Source of the DNA: Bradyrhizobium huanghuaihaiense
GTDB taxonomy: Bacteria; Pseudomonadota; Alphaproteobacteria; Rhizobiales; Xanthobacteraceae
Reading direction: 5' to 3'
Assembly: GCF_007830635.1 (NCBI RefSeq)
Contig: NZ_VLLA01000039.1
Span: 1 to 49,202, forward strand
DNA: 49,202 nucleotides
Positions 31,329 through 39,856 of the stretch are shown one piece after another. The position numbers and the translations under genes were made by a program. Within the stretch, counting starts at the first letter, position 1. Every line of letters starts with the position of its first letter. Under the pieces are notes generated by a model. The model ran no database searches and had not been told where the DNA came from. It saw only the letters and a program-made list of their open reading frames with translations.

Positions 31329-31832
31329 ATGATCCCGCGCGTACTTCGCAACTTCAACAGCTTCGTGAACGGCGTCGGTTACGCCGGTCGCATCTCCGAA
31401 GTCGAACTGCCCGAGCTTTCCGTGAAGACGGAAGAGTATCGCGGCGGCGGCATGGACGGCAATGTCGAGTTGGACATGGGCCTCGAAACGCTGACCGCCA
31501 AGTTCACCTTCGGCGAGTATGCCAACCAGATTCTCGGTCTGTGGGGCAACATGGACGGCAACGCCGTCCGTATCCAGCTTCGCGGCGCGCTTCAGCGTGA
31601 CGGCGAGACTGCGGTCCCGATGACCGTCGATCTGCACGGCGGCTTCAAGAAGAACACGTTGGGCACCTGGAAAGCAGGCGACCTGACGCAGAACGAAGCC
31701 GAGATGTCCATCCGGTATCTGAAGATTCAGATTCAGGACACCGTCGTTGTCGAGATCGACATCGACAACATGATCCGCATCGTGAACGGCGTGGATCAGC
31801 TTGCCTCCATCCGCACTGCGATGGGCATGTAA
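31329..31832 (+). CDS. Tail tube protein (P2 FII type)
   Basis: A 167-residue protein with the family's MIPRVLRNFNSFVNGVGYAG start, the LPELSVKTEEYRGGGMDGNVELDMGLE loop, and the conserved ending VVEIDIDNMIRIVNGVDQLASIRTAMGM. It polymerises as the rigid inner tube, the DNA channel. Twelve bases after the sheath stop and followed by a strong hairpin. Confidence 0.94.
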   Translation: MIPRVLRNFNSFVNGVGYAGRISEVELPELSVKTEEYRGGGMDGNVELDMGLETLTAKFTFGEYANQILGLWGNMDGNAVRIQLRGALQRDGETAVPMTVDLHGGFKKNTLGTWKAGDLTQNEAEMSIRYLKIQIQDTVVVEIDIDNMIRIVNGVDQLASIRTAMGM

Positions 31833-31844
31833 CCAACCACCAAC

Positions 31845-31871
31845 GGCCGACCTCGCTACGGCGGGTCGGCC
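31845..31871 (+). promoter_or_regulatory. Hairpin after the tube gene
   Basis: Perfect 8-bp stem GGCCGACC/GGTCGGCC with an 11-base loop, lying between the tube stop and the gpE start. No T-run follows. It may stabilise the upstream sheath-tube message, lowering the level of the tail chaperones relative to sheath and tube. Confidence 0.55.
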
Positions 31872-31895
31872 ACAATCAAGCGGGAGCACTAGACT

Positions 31896-32174
31896 GTGAC
31901 TGAGAAGAAAGACATGCGGCTGTCGGCGGAAATCACGCTCGACTTTCCGTTCGAGGTCGATGGCAAGACCTACAAGACGCTGACGATGCGTCGGCCGAAG
32001 ACGAAAGACTCGCTGAAGGCCGCGAAGTTCAAGGGGCACGACGCCGACAAGGGCATCCTGCTTCTGTCCGATCTCTGCAACGTCTCGCCGGACGTGATCG
32101 AAGAGCTCGACGAGATCGACGCGATGAAGCTGGGCGAACAACTCGATGCTTTTCGTGGGGGTCAGTCGAGCTAA
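31896..32174 (+). CDS. Tail assembly chaperone E
   Basis: A 92-residue protein starting at GTG 31896, matching P2 gpE in size and in the pattern FPFEVDGKTYKTLTMRRPKTKDS...DLCNVSPDVIEELDEIDAMKLGEQLDAF. The last codons contain a TTTTC stretch and five G, allowing a -1 frameshift into gene E'. It acts during tape-measure-directed tail assembly and is absent from the virion. Confidence 0.85.
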   Translation: MTEKKDMRLSAEITLDFPFEVDGKTYKTLTMRRPKTKDSLKAAKFKGHDADKGILLLSDLCNVSPDVIEELDEIDAMKLGEQLDAFRGGQSS

Positions 32175-32332
32175 GCGATCTCCGTAAGGGGATTTTGACG
32201 CTCATTCGGCTGACCAAGGGCGGCTTCACGATCTCGGAAGTCGAGGAAATGTCCCTCGACGACTTCTACGGCTGGCTTGAAGACGCCACGAAGCTTCAAG
32301 CCGACATCAACAAGGCGATGAAGGCAAAGTAA
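32153..32332 (+). CDS. E' extension made by -1 frameshift
   Basis: The -1 frame after the slip near 32150-32160 reads SWGSVELSDLRKGI, LTLIRLTKGGFTIS, EVEEMSLDDFYGWLEDATKL and ends at 32332, one base before the tape-measure ATG. The SLDDFYGWL segment is typical of E' extensions. There is no good independent start codon. The fused E-E' product would be about 145 residues, close to the P2 size. Slip site by eye: TTTT at 32150-32153, or the following G run. Confidence 0.75.
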   Translation, partial: SWGSVELSDLRKGILTLIRLTKGGFTISEVEEMSLDDFYGWLEDATKLQADINKAMKAK

Positions 32333-32333
32333 C

Positions 32334-34895
32334 ATGGCGACCGGCTTCTCCGTTTTCGTCAACATCGGGGGCAAGGTCAGCCCCAGCCTCAACGCCGCAG
32401 TCAACGCAGCGAAGACCCAGGTCAACAGCCTGGGAGCTTCGCTCGCTGGCATGGCTGCAAAAATGAACGCGCCGTTCGCGGCCGTAAACAAGCATCTCGC
32501 CGATACCTCGAAGCGCATGGCCGTGATGCAGCGGCATGGCCGCAACGCGACGCTCGGCGTCACGACGCCCGCCGCGTGGTTCGGCGCGAGCATGATTAAG
32601 GACGCTGCCGAGTTCGCCAAGGCGGGCAACATGGTCGAGGCGTTGGGCGAAGCGACGAAAGAGCAGCGCGTAGAGCTTTCCAAGATGGCGCAGGATTTGG
32701 CCGGTCGGTATGACGCCGGTGGTGCCACGGGCATCATGAAGTCGGCGACCGAGCTTCTGAAGGCGGGCTTCACGTTCGAGCAGGCCAAGGGTGCGCTCGA
32801 ACAGGTCTTGGCCGCGTCCGCGCTCGCGGGCGACATGACGCCTGCCGATGTCGGCGCGTCGCTGAGCAAGACGATCACGCAATTCCGCATGCCCATGAAG
32901 ACCTATGAGCAGGCGATGAAGTCTTCGACCGTCGTCACTGACCGCATGGTCTACGCCGCCGTGTCAACGGTCGCGTCCATGAAGGACATCTCTGAGTCGT
33001 TCAAGTATGCGGGCGGCGTCGCCGCAACTACGGGCAATTCGCTCGACTCCGTGACCGCGATGGTCATGGCGTTCGCGAAGGCCGGTGTACTCGGCTCCGA
33101 AGCGGGCGTCGCGCTGCGCTCTGCCATCGTGCGTCTCGTCAAGATGCCGAAGGGCGGCATGAAGGCGTTGAGCCGGATCGGCATGAACCTTTCCGACTAC
33201 ACCCAGGCACGGCCTGTCACCGCCGACACGGTTCTTGAGAACCTGAAGGCGGACGGCATCGACGCGAGCGGCGTGAAGGGGCAGATCGCCGACGCGATCA
33301 AGAACAACCAAGGCAACCACGCCGGGTTGTCGGCCGCGATCACCAAGGCCGTGCAAGGGGCCATCGGAAGTTCGTCGGCGGTCGATGCCGACAAGATTTC
33401 GGAGTCCGTGAACGACGCCGTCGCTGCGGCGGGGTCGAAGGTGGACATCACGAAGTTCATGACCGACCTGAAGAAGAAGATGGACGACGGTGTCGCGACG
33501 ACCGGCGACATCGCGCAGATTCTCGAAGCACGCCACATCTCGCGTTACATGGCGTTGCTGAAGGCCGACCTCCCGGCGATGATCAAAGAGGTCGAAGAGA
33601 AGTCTGACGGCTATTCGCAGAAGCAATACAAGATCGCCAACCAAGGCTTGCCTGCGGTCCTGCTCAAGCTCGGCGCTGCCTGGGAGAAGTTCCGCAACAC
33701 GATTGTTGATTCGGTTGGCAACGACATCGCCAACGCCTTCACGAAGCTTGCGGACACTTTGCAGAAGCTGTCCGAGACGAACCCGGCGCTGTTGAAGACC
33801 GGCGTGTACTTCGCCGCTGCGGCTGCCGCCGCCGGTCCGCTGCTCTTCGTCTTGGGCGCGCTCGGGCGTGTCGGGCTGCTCGCAATGCGCGGCCTCAACC
33901 TCGCGGTGCTCGGGATGCTGTTGCCGTTCCGGCTGCTCGCCGGGGTGATCGCTGGCGTCGGGGTTGCCGCTGTAGGCCGCTTGGCGGCGATGGCCCTGGG
34001 CTTCCGCATGCTGACGGCCCTGGGGGCAGGGGCGACGCTCTCGGCTCTCGGCGGCTCTCTGCTCGCCCTGGCGCGGTCGATCCTGCTCTTCCCGCTGACG
34101 GCTCTGCGGGCCATCGGCCTCGCCATGTGGGCGCTGGTCGCCAACCCGGTCGGTCTGATCATTACGGCGCTGGTCGTCGCGCTGACGGCTTTGAGCGTGT
34201 GGGTCTACAACAATTGGGCGGGCATCAAGGAGTTCTTCGCCGGGTTCGGGAAGGGCTTCATGGAAGGTCTCGGTCCGGCCGGTCCGGCTGTGAAAGCCAT
34301 CGCCGATGGCTTGGGCTCCGTCTACAACTGGATGACGCAGTTGCTCGGGCCGCTCGATGCGACCAACGCGAAGTGGCGCGAGTGGGGCGAGACGGTCGGC
34401 GGCGTTGCAGCCTCGGGCGTGAGGTCGGTGATCTCCGCGATCCAAAGCCTCATTGGATTCTTCGGAACCGCCATCGACAAGGCGATGTCGCTGGGCAGCG
34501 CCATCAAGGGCATCTTTAGCAGCGGCGGCGGGGGCAAGGGAGCCCCGGCAGGCGGTGCGGCTCCTGCGCCTATTGCTGGCGCTCGCGCTATGGGCGGGCC
34601 TGTGAGCTTCGGCAAGCCGTACCTTGTCGGCGAGCAAGGCCCCGAGCTTTTCGTGCCCGGCATGTCCGGCCGCATCGAGCCCAACGACACGCTGCGCCGT
34701 CTGACCTCGGATGGTGCGTCGGCGGTCGCCAGTTCGAGCGAGAACAACACGACGGTCTCGCGCAGCAACACGGCGCAGATCACCGTCCAAGTCCAAGGCG
34801 GCAATCCCAACGATGTTCGTCGGGCGGCCGAAGACGCGGTCTACGCGGCCTTCGCGCGACTCGAATCCGAGCAGCGTGGACTCTTGAGTGACTGA
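32334..34895 (+). CDS. Tape measure protein
   Basis: An 853-residue protein, similar in length to P2 gpT, so the tail should be about P2-like in length. The N-terminal half is helical (RVELSKMAQDLAGRYDAGG, VTAMVMAFAKAGVLGSEAGVALR). A cluster of hydrophobic segments (about 490-620) follows, then a C-terminal Gly/Ala-rich linker and VSFGKPYLVGEQGPELFVPGMSGRI, the classic C-terminal signature. It sets tail length and is ejected into the host during infection. Confidence 0.93.
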   Translation: MATGFSVFVNIGGKVSPSLNAAVNAAKTQVNSLGASLAGMAAKMNAPFAAVNKHLADTSKRMAVMQRHGRNATLGVTTPAAWFGASMIKDAAEFAKAGNMVEALGEATKEQRVELSKMAQDLAGRYDAGGATGIMKSATELLKAGFTFEQAKGALEQVLAASALAGDMTPADVGASLSKTITQFRMPMKTYEQAMKSSTVVTDRMVYAAVSTVASMKDISESFKYAGGVAATTGNSLDSVTAMVMAFAKAGVLGSEAGVALRSAIVRLVKMPKGGMKALSRIGMNLSDYTQARPVTADTVLENLKADGIDASGVKGQIADAIKNNQGNHAGLSAAITKAVQGAIGSSSAVDADKISESVNDAVAAAGSKVDITKFMTDLKKKMDDGVATTGDIAQILEARHISRYMALLKADLPAMIKEVEEKSDGYSQKQYKIANQGLPAVLLKLGAAWEKFRNTIVDSVGNDIANAFTKLADTLQKLSETNPALLKTGVYFAAAAAAAGPLLFVLGALGRVGLLAMRGLNLAVLGMLLPFRLLAGVIAGVGVAAVGRLAAMALGFRMLTALGAGATLSALGGSLLALARSILLFPLTALRAIGLAMWALVANPVGLIITALVVALTALSVWVYNNWAGIKEFFAGFGKGFMEGLGPAGPAVKAIADGLGSVYNWMTQLLGPLDATNAKWREWGETVGGVAASGVRSVISAIQSLIGFFGTAIDKAMSLGSAIKGIFSSGGGGKGAPAGGAAPAPIAGARAMGGPVSFGKPYLVGEQGPELFVPGMSGRIEPNDTLRRLTSDGASAVASSSENNTTVSRSNTAQITVQVQGGNPNDVRRAAEDAVYAAFARLESEQRGLLSD

Positions 34896-34897
34896 TC

Positions 34898-35284
34898 ATG
34901 CAAAGCACCGTTCTTCTCGCGCTCGGCGCGTACCGCTTCTCGATCAACACTAGCGCCTATCAGAAGTTCGACCGGACCTCTGCATGGCGCTGGCCGTCCA
35001 CGGAACGAATCGGCATGGCACCGGCTCCGCAATACGTCGGACCCGGCGAGGACACGATCACGCTCGATGGCGTGATCTATCCGCACTATCGCGGCGGGCT
35101 GCGGCAGGTCGATCAGATGCGTGCGCAGGCCGGGCTTGGGCAGCCGCTCCCGCTCGTCACCGGCTTCGGCCGGTATCTCGGGAACTACGTGATCGAGAAG
35201 ATCAGGGAGGGGCAAGAGACCCTGATGTCGGACGGTGCTCCCCGTAAGATCGAGTTCACGATTGATCTGAAGGCTTACGTCTGA
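34898..35284 (+). CDS. Tail protein U
   Basis: A 128-residue P2 gpU-like protein: LLALGAYRFSINTSAYQKFDR, SAWRWPSTERIG, QYVGPGEDTITLDGVIYP and a C-terminal RKIEFTIDLKAYV. It belongs to the tail completion set of P2-type myoviruses. Two bases after the tape measure, overlapping X by one base. Confidence 0.9.
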   Translation: MQSTVLLALGAYRFSINTSAYQKFDRTSAWRWPSTERIGMAPAPQYVGPGEDTITLDGVIYPHYRGGLRQVDQMRAQAGLGQPLPLVTGFGRYLGNYVIEKIREGQETLMSDGAPRKIEFTIDLKAYV

Positions 35285-35490
35285 TGGAGCAATACACGAC
35301 CATCGAAGGCGATACGGTTGACCTGATCGCCTACAACCGCTTCGGCGTCACGCACGGCGCGACGGAGGCGATCCTGCGCGCCAACCCCAGCCTCGCCGCC
35401 GCCGGGACGAAGCTGCCGCAAGGCATGACCATCAACATCCCCGCCTTCACGGTGAAGAAGGTCAACACGGCCGCGAGGATTTGGTCGTGA
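35284..35490 (+). CDS. Tail protein X (LysM-like)
   Basis: A 68-residue gpX: YTTIEGDTVDLIAYNRFG near the start and TEAILRANPSLAAAGTKLPQGMTINIP form the LysM-like fold of the family. It links the tail tube to the baseplate hub. Its stop overlaps the D start. Confidence 0.9.
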   Translation: MEQYTTIEGDTVDLIAYNRFGVTHGATEAILRANPSLAAAGTKLPQGMTINIPAFTVKKVNTAARIWS

Positions 35491-36557
35491 CGCCCGCTGC
35501 CCGCATCCTGCTCGACGGCCGCGACATCACGGCCAACCTGATCCCGGCACCCTTTGGCCTGCCCTTGGAAGGCGGCGGCCATGTCATCCCCGGCGGCGTC
35601 CTGGGCGGCGGCCCGCTGCTCTCGCTGACGGTTCAGGACAACGAGGGCAAGAAGTCCGATAGTTGCGAGCTTGAGATCGACAATCGCGAGTACATTTCCG
35701 CGCCGGGGAAGGGCTCGAAGCTTCAGGTCTCGCTCGGCTTCGTCGAGACCGGCGTCAACTACATGGGCACCTTCCTTATCGACTCGTGGACGAAGAAGGG
35801 GCGTCCGAAGATCATGACCGTGACGGCGAAGGCCGCCGGGCTCACGACCGAGATCAAGTCGCCGAAGTCGCGCTCGTATCATGAGAAGAGCGTGGACGAC
35901 ATCGTGCAGTACATCGCCGGGCGCAACGGCCTGTCGGCCATCGTCAACGGCGAGGTCGGCGGGATCAAGATCGACCACATCGATCAGTCGAGTGAGTCTG
36001 ACCTAAACTTCCTGACGCGCTTGGCGAGCCGTGTGGGCGCGAATTTCAAGCTGGCCGATGAAAAGGTCATCTTCAACAAGGCGGGCTCTGGCATGCTTCC
36101 TAGCGGCGGCGCGGCCCCCGTATTCATGCTGACCGAGATCGGCGTGACCGATTGGGATTGCACCGGCTCGACGCGCGGCGACTACAAGTCGGTCGAGGCC
36201 GCGTGGCACAACATCAAGAAGGGCGAGCGCGAGTGGGTGAAGGAAGGCGGCGGCAACCCTGTCTTCCGCAGCCGCAAGCTGTTCAAGACCAAGGAAGAAG
36301 CGGAGGCGCAGGCCAAGGCCACGAAGGGCGCGCTCGCTCGCGGCAAGAAGGTCTTCGCCGCCAACTTCCTCGGTCGCACTGAGATGTTCTCCGGGGCGGG
36401 TCTCACTGCCATCGGCTTCGACCCCGACTGCGACGGCAGCTACACGATCAAATCGGCGACGCATCGTCTCAACGATCAGGGCCTCACGACGCGCATCTCT
36501 TGCGAGACCGCTGGCGAAGGAAGTGACGACTTTTGGGGCGGTGGCGGCGGCGGGTAA
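35487..36557 (+). CDS. Baseplate hub protein D
   Basis: A 356-residue gpD (late control protein D type) starting at GTG 35487. VTPAARILLDGRDITANLIP is the family start, followed by LTVQDNEGKKSDSCELEIDNR, FVETGVNYMGTFLIDSWTKKG, KSRSYHEKSVDDIVQYIA and the C-terminal AGLTAIGFDPDCDGSYTIKSATHRL. It forms the hub carrying spike V. The tail ends with a short Gly run. Confidence 0.92.
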   Translation: MTPAARILLDGRDITANLIPAPFGLPLEGGGHVIPGGVLGGGPLLSLTVQDNEGKKSDSCELEIDNREYISAPGKGSKLQVSLGFVETGVNYMGTFLIDSWTKKGRPKIMTVTAKAAGLTTEIKSPKSRSYHEKSVDDIVQYIAGRNGLSAIVNGEVGGIKIDHIDQSSESDLNFLTRLASRVGANFKLADEKVIFNKAGSGMLPSGGAAPVFMLTEIGVTDWDCTGSTRGDYKSVEAAWHNIKKGEREWVKEGGGNPVFRSRKLFKTKEEAEAQAKATKGALARGKKVFAANFLGRTEMFSGAGLTAIGFDPDCDGSYTIKSATHRLNDQGLTTRISCETAGEGSDDFWGGGGGG

Positions 36558-36627
36558 CGGCTACCAGAACGGCCCTGCGCGCAACGCAACGATTGGCGAT
36601 GATGCTCTCAACAAACGGAGAGACATC

Positions 36628-37536
36628 ATGTCGATCAGCATCAAGAATGGTCTTGGGTATCGGGACGGAGTCGCGTTTCCGTTCGTCAAGAGCCCGAACC
36701 ACGGCGGCGCTCTGAAGCCGCGCTTCATCGTGATCCACGACACCGCGTCGGGCCTCAAGGATGACGGCGACATTTCGTGGCTGACCAATCCGGCGGCGAA
36801 GGTCTCGGCGCATGTCGTCGTTAGCCGCCAGGGCAAGATCACCCAGCTTGTGCCGTTCAACGTAGTGGCGTGGCACGCCGGGCAGTCCCAATGGAAGGGG
36901 CTGAAGTTCATGAACAGCTACGCGGTCGGCATCGAGATCGACAACCCCGGCAAGCTTCAGAAGGTGTCGGAGGGCGTCTACAAGAACGACATCTGCACCA
37001 TCGACACGAACAAGGACCCGTCGCTCAAGGTCGAGTACGCGAAGACCACGGCGCACGGTGCGGGCTACTGGCTGCACTACAGCCCCGAGCAGATTGCGGC
37101 CGTCACCGACCTGTGCTTCGCGCTCGCGCAGACCTTCAAGATCGAGGACATCATCACGCATTGGATGATCTCGCCGGGCCGCAAGATCGATACCAACCCG
37201 CTGTATCCGCTGGATCAGTTGAAGGCTTCGGCGCTTCCGTATCATCCGGTCGGCCTTCTCTCGGCGCCGGAAGGCGGCGAGCGCCACGACACAGACGAAG
37301 CCGGTGAAGAGCAGGTCGATCTCGAACCGCACAGCGATGTCCGTGACGAGAGTGCGACCGCGCCGGGCAAGCTGAAGGCGTTCATCAAGAGCAAGCTCAC
37401 GGCGGCCTCCGGCCTCTTCGGTGGCCTGTCCATCACGTCCTTCCTGGGCGTGCTTCAGGATTGGAAGGTCATCGTCGCCCTGGGCACCTTCATCCTGATC
37501 GGCCTCGCCCTCTGGATTTGGTTGGAGAAGGAATGA
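36628..37536 (+). CDS. Endolysin: N-acetylmuramoyl-L-alanine amidase with C-terminal membrane anchor
   Basis: A 302-residue protein starting at ATG 36628, with GGAGAG upstream. The amidase_2 zinc ligands and active-site signatures are visible: IVIHDTA (His37), the conserved WHAG (His83), and HWMISPGRKIDTNP in the C-terminal half of the domain. It cleaves the lactyl-peptide bond of peptidoglycan. No signal peptide is present. The last 25 residues (VIVALGTFILIGLALWIW) form a transmembrane segment, unusual for a soluble endolysin and suggesting membrane tethering until lysis. First gene of the lysis cassette. Confidence 0.88.
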   Translation: MSISIKNGLGYRDGVAFPFVKSPNHGGALKPRFIVIHDTASGLKDDGDISWLTNPAAKVSAHVVVSRQGKITQLVPFNVVAWHAGQSQWKGLKFMNSYAVGIEIDNPGKLQKVSEGVYKNDICTIDTNKDPSLKVEYAKTTAHGAGYWLHYSPEQIAAVTDLCFALAQTFKIEDIITHWMISPGRKIDTNPLYPLDQLKASALPYHPVGLLSAPEGGERHDTDEAGEEQVDLEPHSDVRDESATAPGKLKAFIKSKLTAASGLFGGLSITSFLGVLQDWKVIVALGTFILIGLALWIWLEKE

Positions 37537-38039
37537 TCAAGCAGTTCTTTGTGAGCTTGAACGACAAGCTCGGGCTTGGCGATCTGCTTTGGCAGATCGC
37601 GGCCTCCGACGTGGTGATCCTCACGCTTGCGGCGCTCGTCTTCGTCTGCGTGATCGTCGGCCACTTCCCGATCATCAGCAAGCTCCCGATGTTTGCGCCT
37701 TACGCCGGCGTGGCGGCGGTTCTCGTCTACGTCTTCCTTTCGGCGCAGGCGTTCCTTGTCGGCTACCGCTTCGCGGATGGCCGAGCCGAAGCCAACGCAT
37801 TGCGCGAAGCGATCTCTGTTCGTGACGGCGTGATCGCTGGGCAGCGCAAGAGTCTCGACATGGTGTTCGAGGCCGCCGAGACCGCTGTGAAGCAACGTGA
37901 CGAAGCGGCGCAGCGCGCCCAAGAAGCTCAGGACCAAATCGATGACTATGAAAAGCGCCTCAAGGATCGCCCGAACGCTGCTTGCCTGCTCACTCCTGAC
38001 GATTTCACTGGCGGCGTGCAAGACCACCGAAAGCGTTAG
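37533..38039 (+). CDS. i-spanin-like membrane protein (Rz position)
   Basis: A 168-residue protein starting four bases before the amidase stop. Two hydrophobic segments (VVILTLAALVFVCVIVG and PYAGVAAVLVYVFLSAQAFLVGY) are followed by a charged coiled coil (RDEAAQRAQEAQDQIDDYEKRL) that would reach across the periplasm. Classical Rz has one such segment, so this protein may combine holin-like and spanin functions. The o-spanin gene starts inside it in another frame. Confidence 0.72.
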   Translation: MIKQFFVSLNDKLGLGDLLWQIAASDVVILTLAALVFVCVIVGHFPIISKLPMFAPYAGVAAVLVYVFLSAQAFLVGYRFADGRAEANALREAISVRDGVIAGQRKSLDMVFEAAETAVKQRDEAAQRAQEAQDQIDDYEKRLKDRPNAACLLTPDDFTGGVQDHRKR

Positions 38040-38235
38040 GCCCGCGCCGGACTTCTCGGTGCCGCACGAGTCGACTCTCGTTCTCGACGAAGTGCCCGCG
38101 CCGAAGGTGGTGCCCGGCGTCGACGCACGTGTGGCGTGGAAGCTCGAAGAAGCGGCGCGCAAGGAAGCGAACAAGCGGCTCCGTATCTCCCGCAACAACG
38201 TGCGCAACGTGCGCCTGAAGGCCCAAGTCAAATGA
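37942..38235 (+). CDS. o-spanin lipoprotein (Rz1-like), embedded
   Basis: A 97-residue lipoprotein whose start (ATG 37942, AGGA about 10 bases upstream) lies inside the i-spanin gene in a different frame. A basic N-terminus and hydrophobic segment lead to a lipobox LAAC, with the acylated Cys at residue 26. The mature part is Pro-rich at first (RPAPDFSVP, EVPAPKVVPG). It would sit in the outer membrane and pair with the i-spanin to disrupt the outer membrane at lysis. Confidence 0.8.
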   Translation: MTMKSASRIARTLLACSLLTISLAACKTTESVRPAPDFSVPHESTLVLDEVPAPKVVPGVDARVAWKLEEAARKEANKRLRISRNNVRNVRLKAQVK

Positions 38236-38567
38236 TCTCGATCCCCGAATGGCTCATTGGCCTGCTCGGCACCGGCGCTGGCGCGATCATCGCGCTTCTG
38301 ATCCGCAACGCCGTGGCGCACGCGAAGAACGAAGCGTCGGCGAAGGCGGGGCAGGCCATTGCCAATGAGGCGAAGGCCGCAGCCGCCGAAGCGCAGCGAC
38401 TCGCCGCCGCGACCGAACGCGACCTCGCACAGTTCCGCGAAAAGGTCGCGCAGGAATACGCGACCGTCCAACTGATCGACCGCATCGAAGAGCGGTTGGT
38501 CGGCGCGTTGGATCGCATCGGCGCGCGGTTCGATCAGTTTCTCTTGACGCAGGGCAAAACGAAGTGA
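38232..38567 (+). CDS. Small membrane protein with coiled coil, holin-like
   Basis: A 111-residue protein overlapping the o-spanin stop by four bases. One hydrophobic segment (WLIGLLGTGAGAIIALLI) at residues 6-23 and a long helical Ala/Glu-rich tail (EAKAAAAEAQRLAAATERD). It could be a single-span holin or antiholin completing the lysis cassette. No specific family recognised. Confidence 0.55.
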   Translation: MISIPEWLIGLLGTGAGAIIALLIRNAVAHAKNEASAKAGQAIANEAKAAAAEAQRLAAATERDLAQFREKVAQEYATVQLIDRIEERLVGALDRIGARFDQFLLTQGKTK

Positions 38568-39856
38568 CGACGGACAAGCAGAAGAAGGAAGCAATCGAGA
38601 CCTGTTTGCGCGAAGGCTTCGTGCCGTATCGGTCCGAGCAGCGCGGAAAGGGCTCTGCCGTTCTCGAAGCGACGCGTCGCCTGAAGCTGAACAAGAACAC
38701 GCTGACGGATTGGGTGCGGGCGCAGGACGCTCTCGCCAATCGCGGCGATAAGAACTTCCTGCCGGATTGGTCGCTGTACGAAGCGCCGGAAGGCAAGAAG
38801 CCGCCGACCCGGCGCGAGCTTCACGATAGCGCCTACTGGCGTCGGCGCGCGCAGGGTGTCGAGAAGGAACTGGCCGCCGTCGAGCAGATGCTTGAAGAGA
38901 TCGGCGGCATCCGCAACCTTCAGGTCGCGCCGCCCGAGTGGCTGTTGAAGCACGGCCTGGGCAAGCGCAACCGCGCCGTGCTCTCGATGCTCTTCACTGA
39001 TCTGCACATGGGCGAGGTCGTCGATCCCGACGAAATCCTCGGGCTCAACGCCTTCAATCCGCAGATCGCGGCGACGCGCGTCCGCCGGTTCTTCGACGCG
39101 GTGTGCGAGATCGGTCCGCGTTGGGCGGCAGACTGCAAGGTCGAGGGCCTTCTGCTCAACCTGGGCGGCGACCTGATCTCTGGCGACATCCACGAAGAAC
39201 TGCGGATCACCAATGGCCTGACCTCGCATGAGCAGGTTCGCATGGTGGTGGCTCTAATCATCGCGGGCATCAAGTTGCTGCTCAAGGTCTACAAGCGCAT
39301 CCACGTTTCGTCGGTGCCGGGCAACCACGCGCGCACGACGTTCAAGCCGACCGCGAAGCTGTACTCGAAGCTCAGCTATGACACGCTGATCGCTCACATG
39401 GTCGCAGACGCCTTTGCGGGCGATCCTCGCGTGACTTTCCAGATCGGGGTGTCCAACGACTGCATCATCCCGGTCCTGGGCTACACGGCCTTCCTGACGC
39501 ACGGAGACAAGATGGGCACCGGCGGCGGGCAGGGCTTCGCCGGTCCGCTTCTCCCCATCGTGCGCGGCACGAAGAAAGTCGAGGCGCAGCAAGCCCGTGC
39601 GCAGCGTCGCCCCGACATCATCATGCACGGCCACTATCACCACTCGGCCAATCCCGGCCCGGTGTTCTCGAACGGCGCGTTCCCCGGCTACAGCGAATAC
39701 GGTAACGGCCTGCGCGCCTCGCTCGAACTGCCGCAGCAATGGTTCTTCCTGATCCATGAGACCTGGGGCGTGCGCGAGAGGGCCGAGATCAAGCTTGAAA
39801 CCCCCGCGGTGCCGAAGCGCCCGGCAAGCTCGATGCCGAAGGAAATGGCAGCATGA
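38564..39856 (+). CDS. Calcineurin-like metallophosphoesterase with N-terminal helix-turn-helix
   Basis: A 430-residue protein starting at GTG 38564. Residues about 10-55 (VLEATRRLKLNKNTLTDWVR) form a helix-turn-helix. The metallophosphoesterase domain has all metal-binding blocks: FTDLHMG (144-150), GGDLISGDIH (201-210), VPGNHAR (251-257), LTHGDKMG (311-318) and MHGHYHH (354-360). The substrate is unknown; DNA or nucleotides are plausible because of the DNA-binding head. Such proteins are frequent next to phage lysis and tail genes. Coupled to both neighbours by overlaps. Confidence 0.85.
   Translation: MTTDKQKKEAIETCLREGFVPYRSEQRGKGSAVLEATRRLKLNKNTLTDWVRAQDALANRGDKNFLPDWSLYEAPEGKKPPTRRELHDSAYWRRRAQGVEKELAAVEQMLEEIGGIRNLQVAPPEWLLKHGLGKRNRAVLSMLFTDLHMGEVVDPDEILGLNAFNPQIAATRVRRFFDAVCEIGPRWAADCKVEGLLLNLGGDLISGDIHEELRITNGLTSHEQVRMVVALIIAGIKLLLKVYKRIHVSSVPGNHARTTFKPTAKLYSKLSYDTLIAHMVADAFAGDPRVTFQIGVSNDCIIPVLGYTAFLTHGDKMGTGGGQGFAGPLLPIVRGTKKVEAQQARAQRRPDIIMHGHYHHSANPGPVFSNGAFPGYSEYGNGLRASLELPQQWFFLIHETWGVRERAEIKLETPAVPKRPASSMPKEMAA

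Noticed and set aside
29865..32141. A 758-codon open frame antisense to sheath and tube
   Set aside because: It is antisense to two certain structural genes and has the same His/Arg/Val-rich shadow composition.
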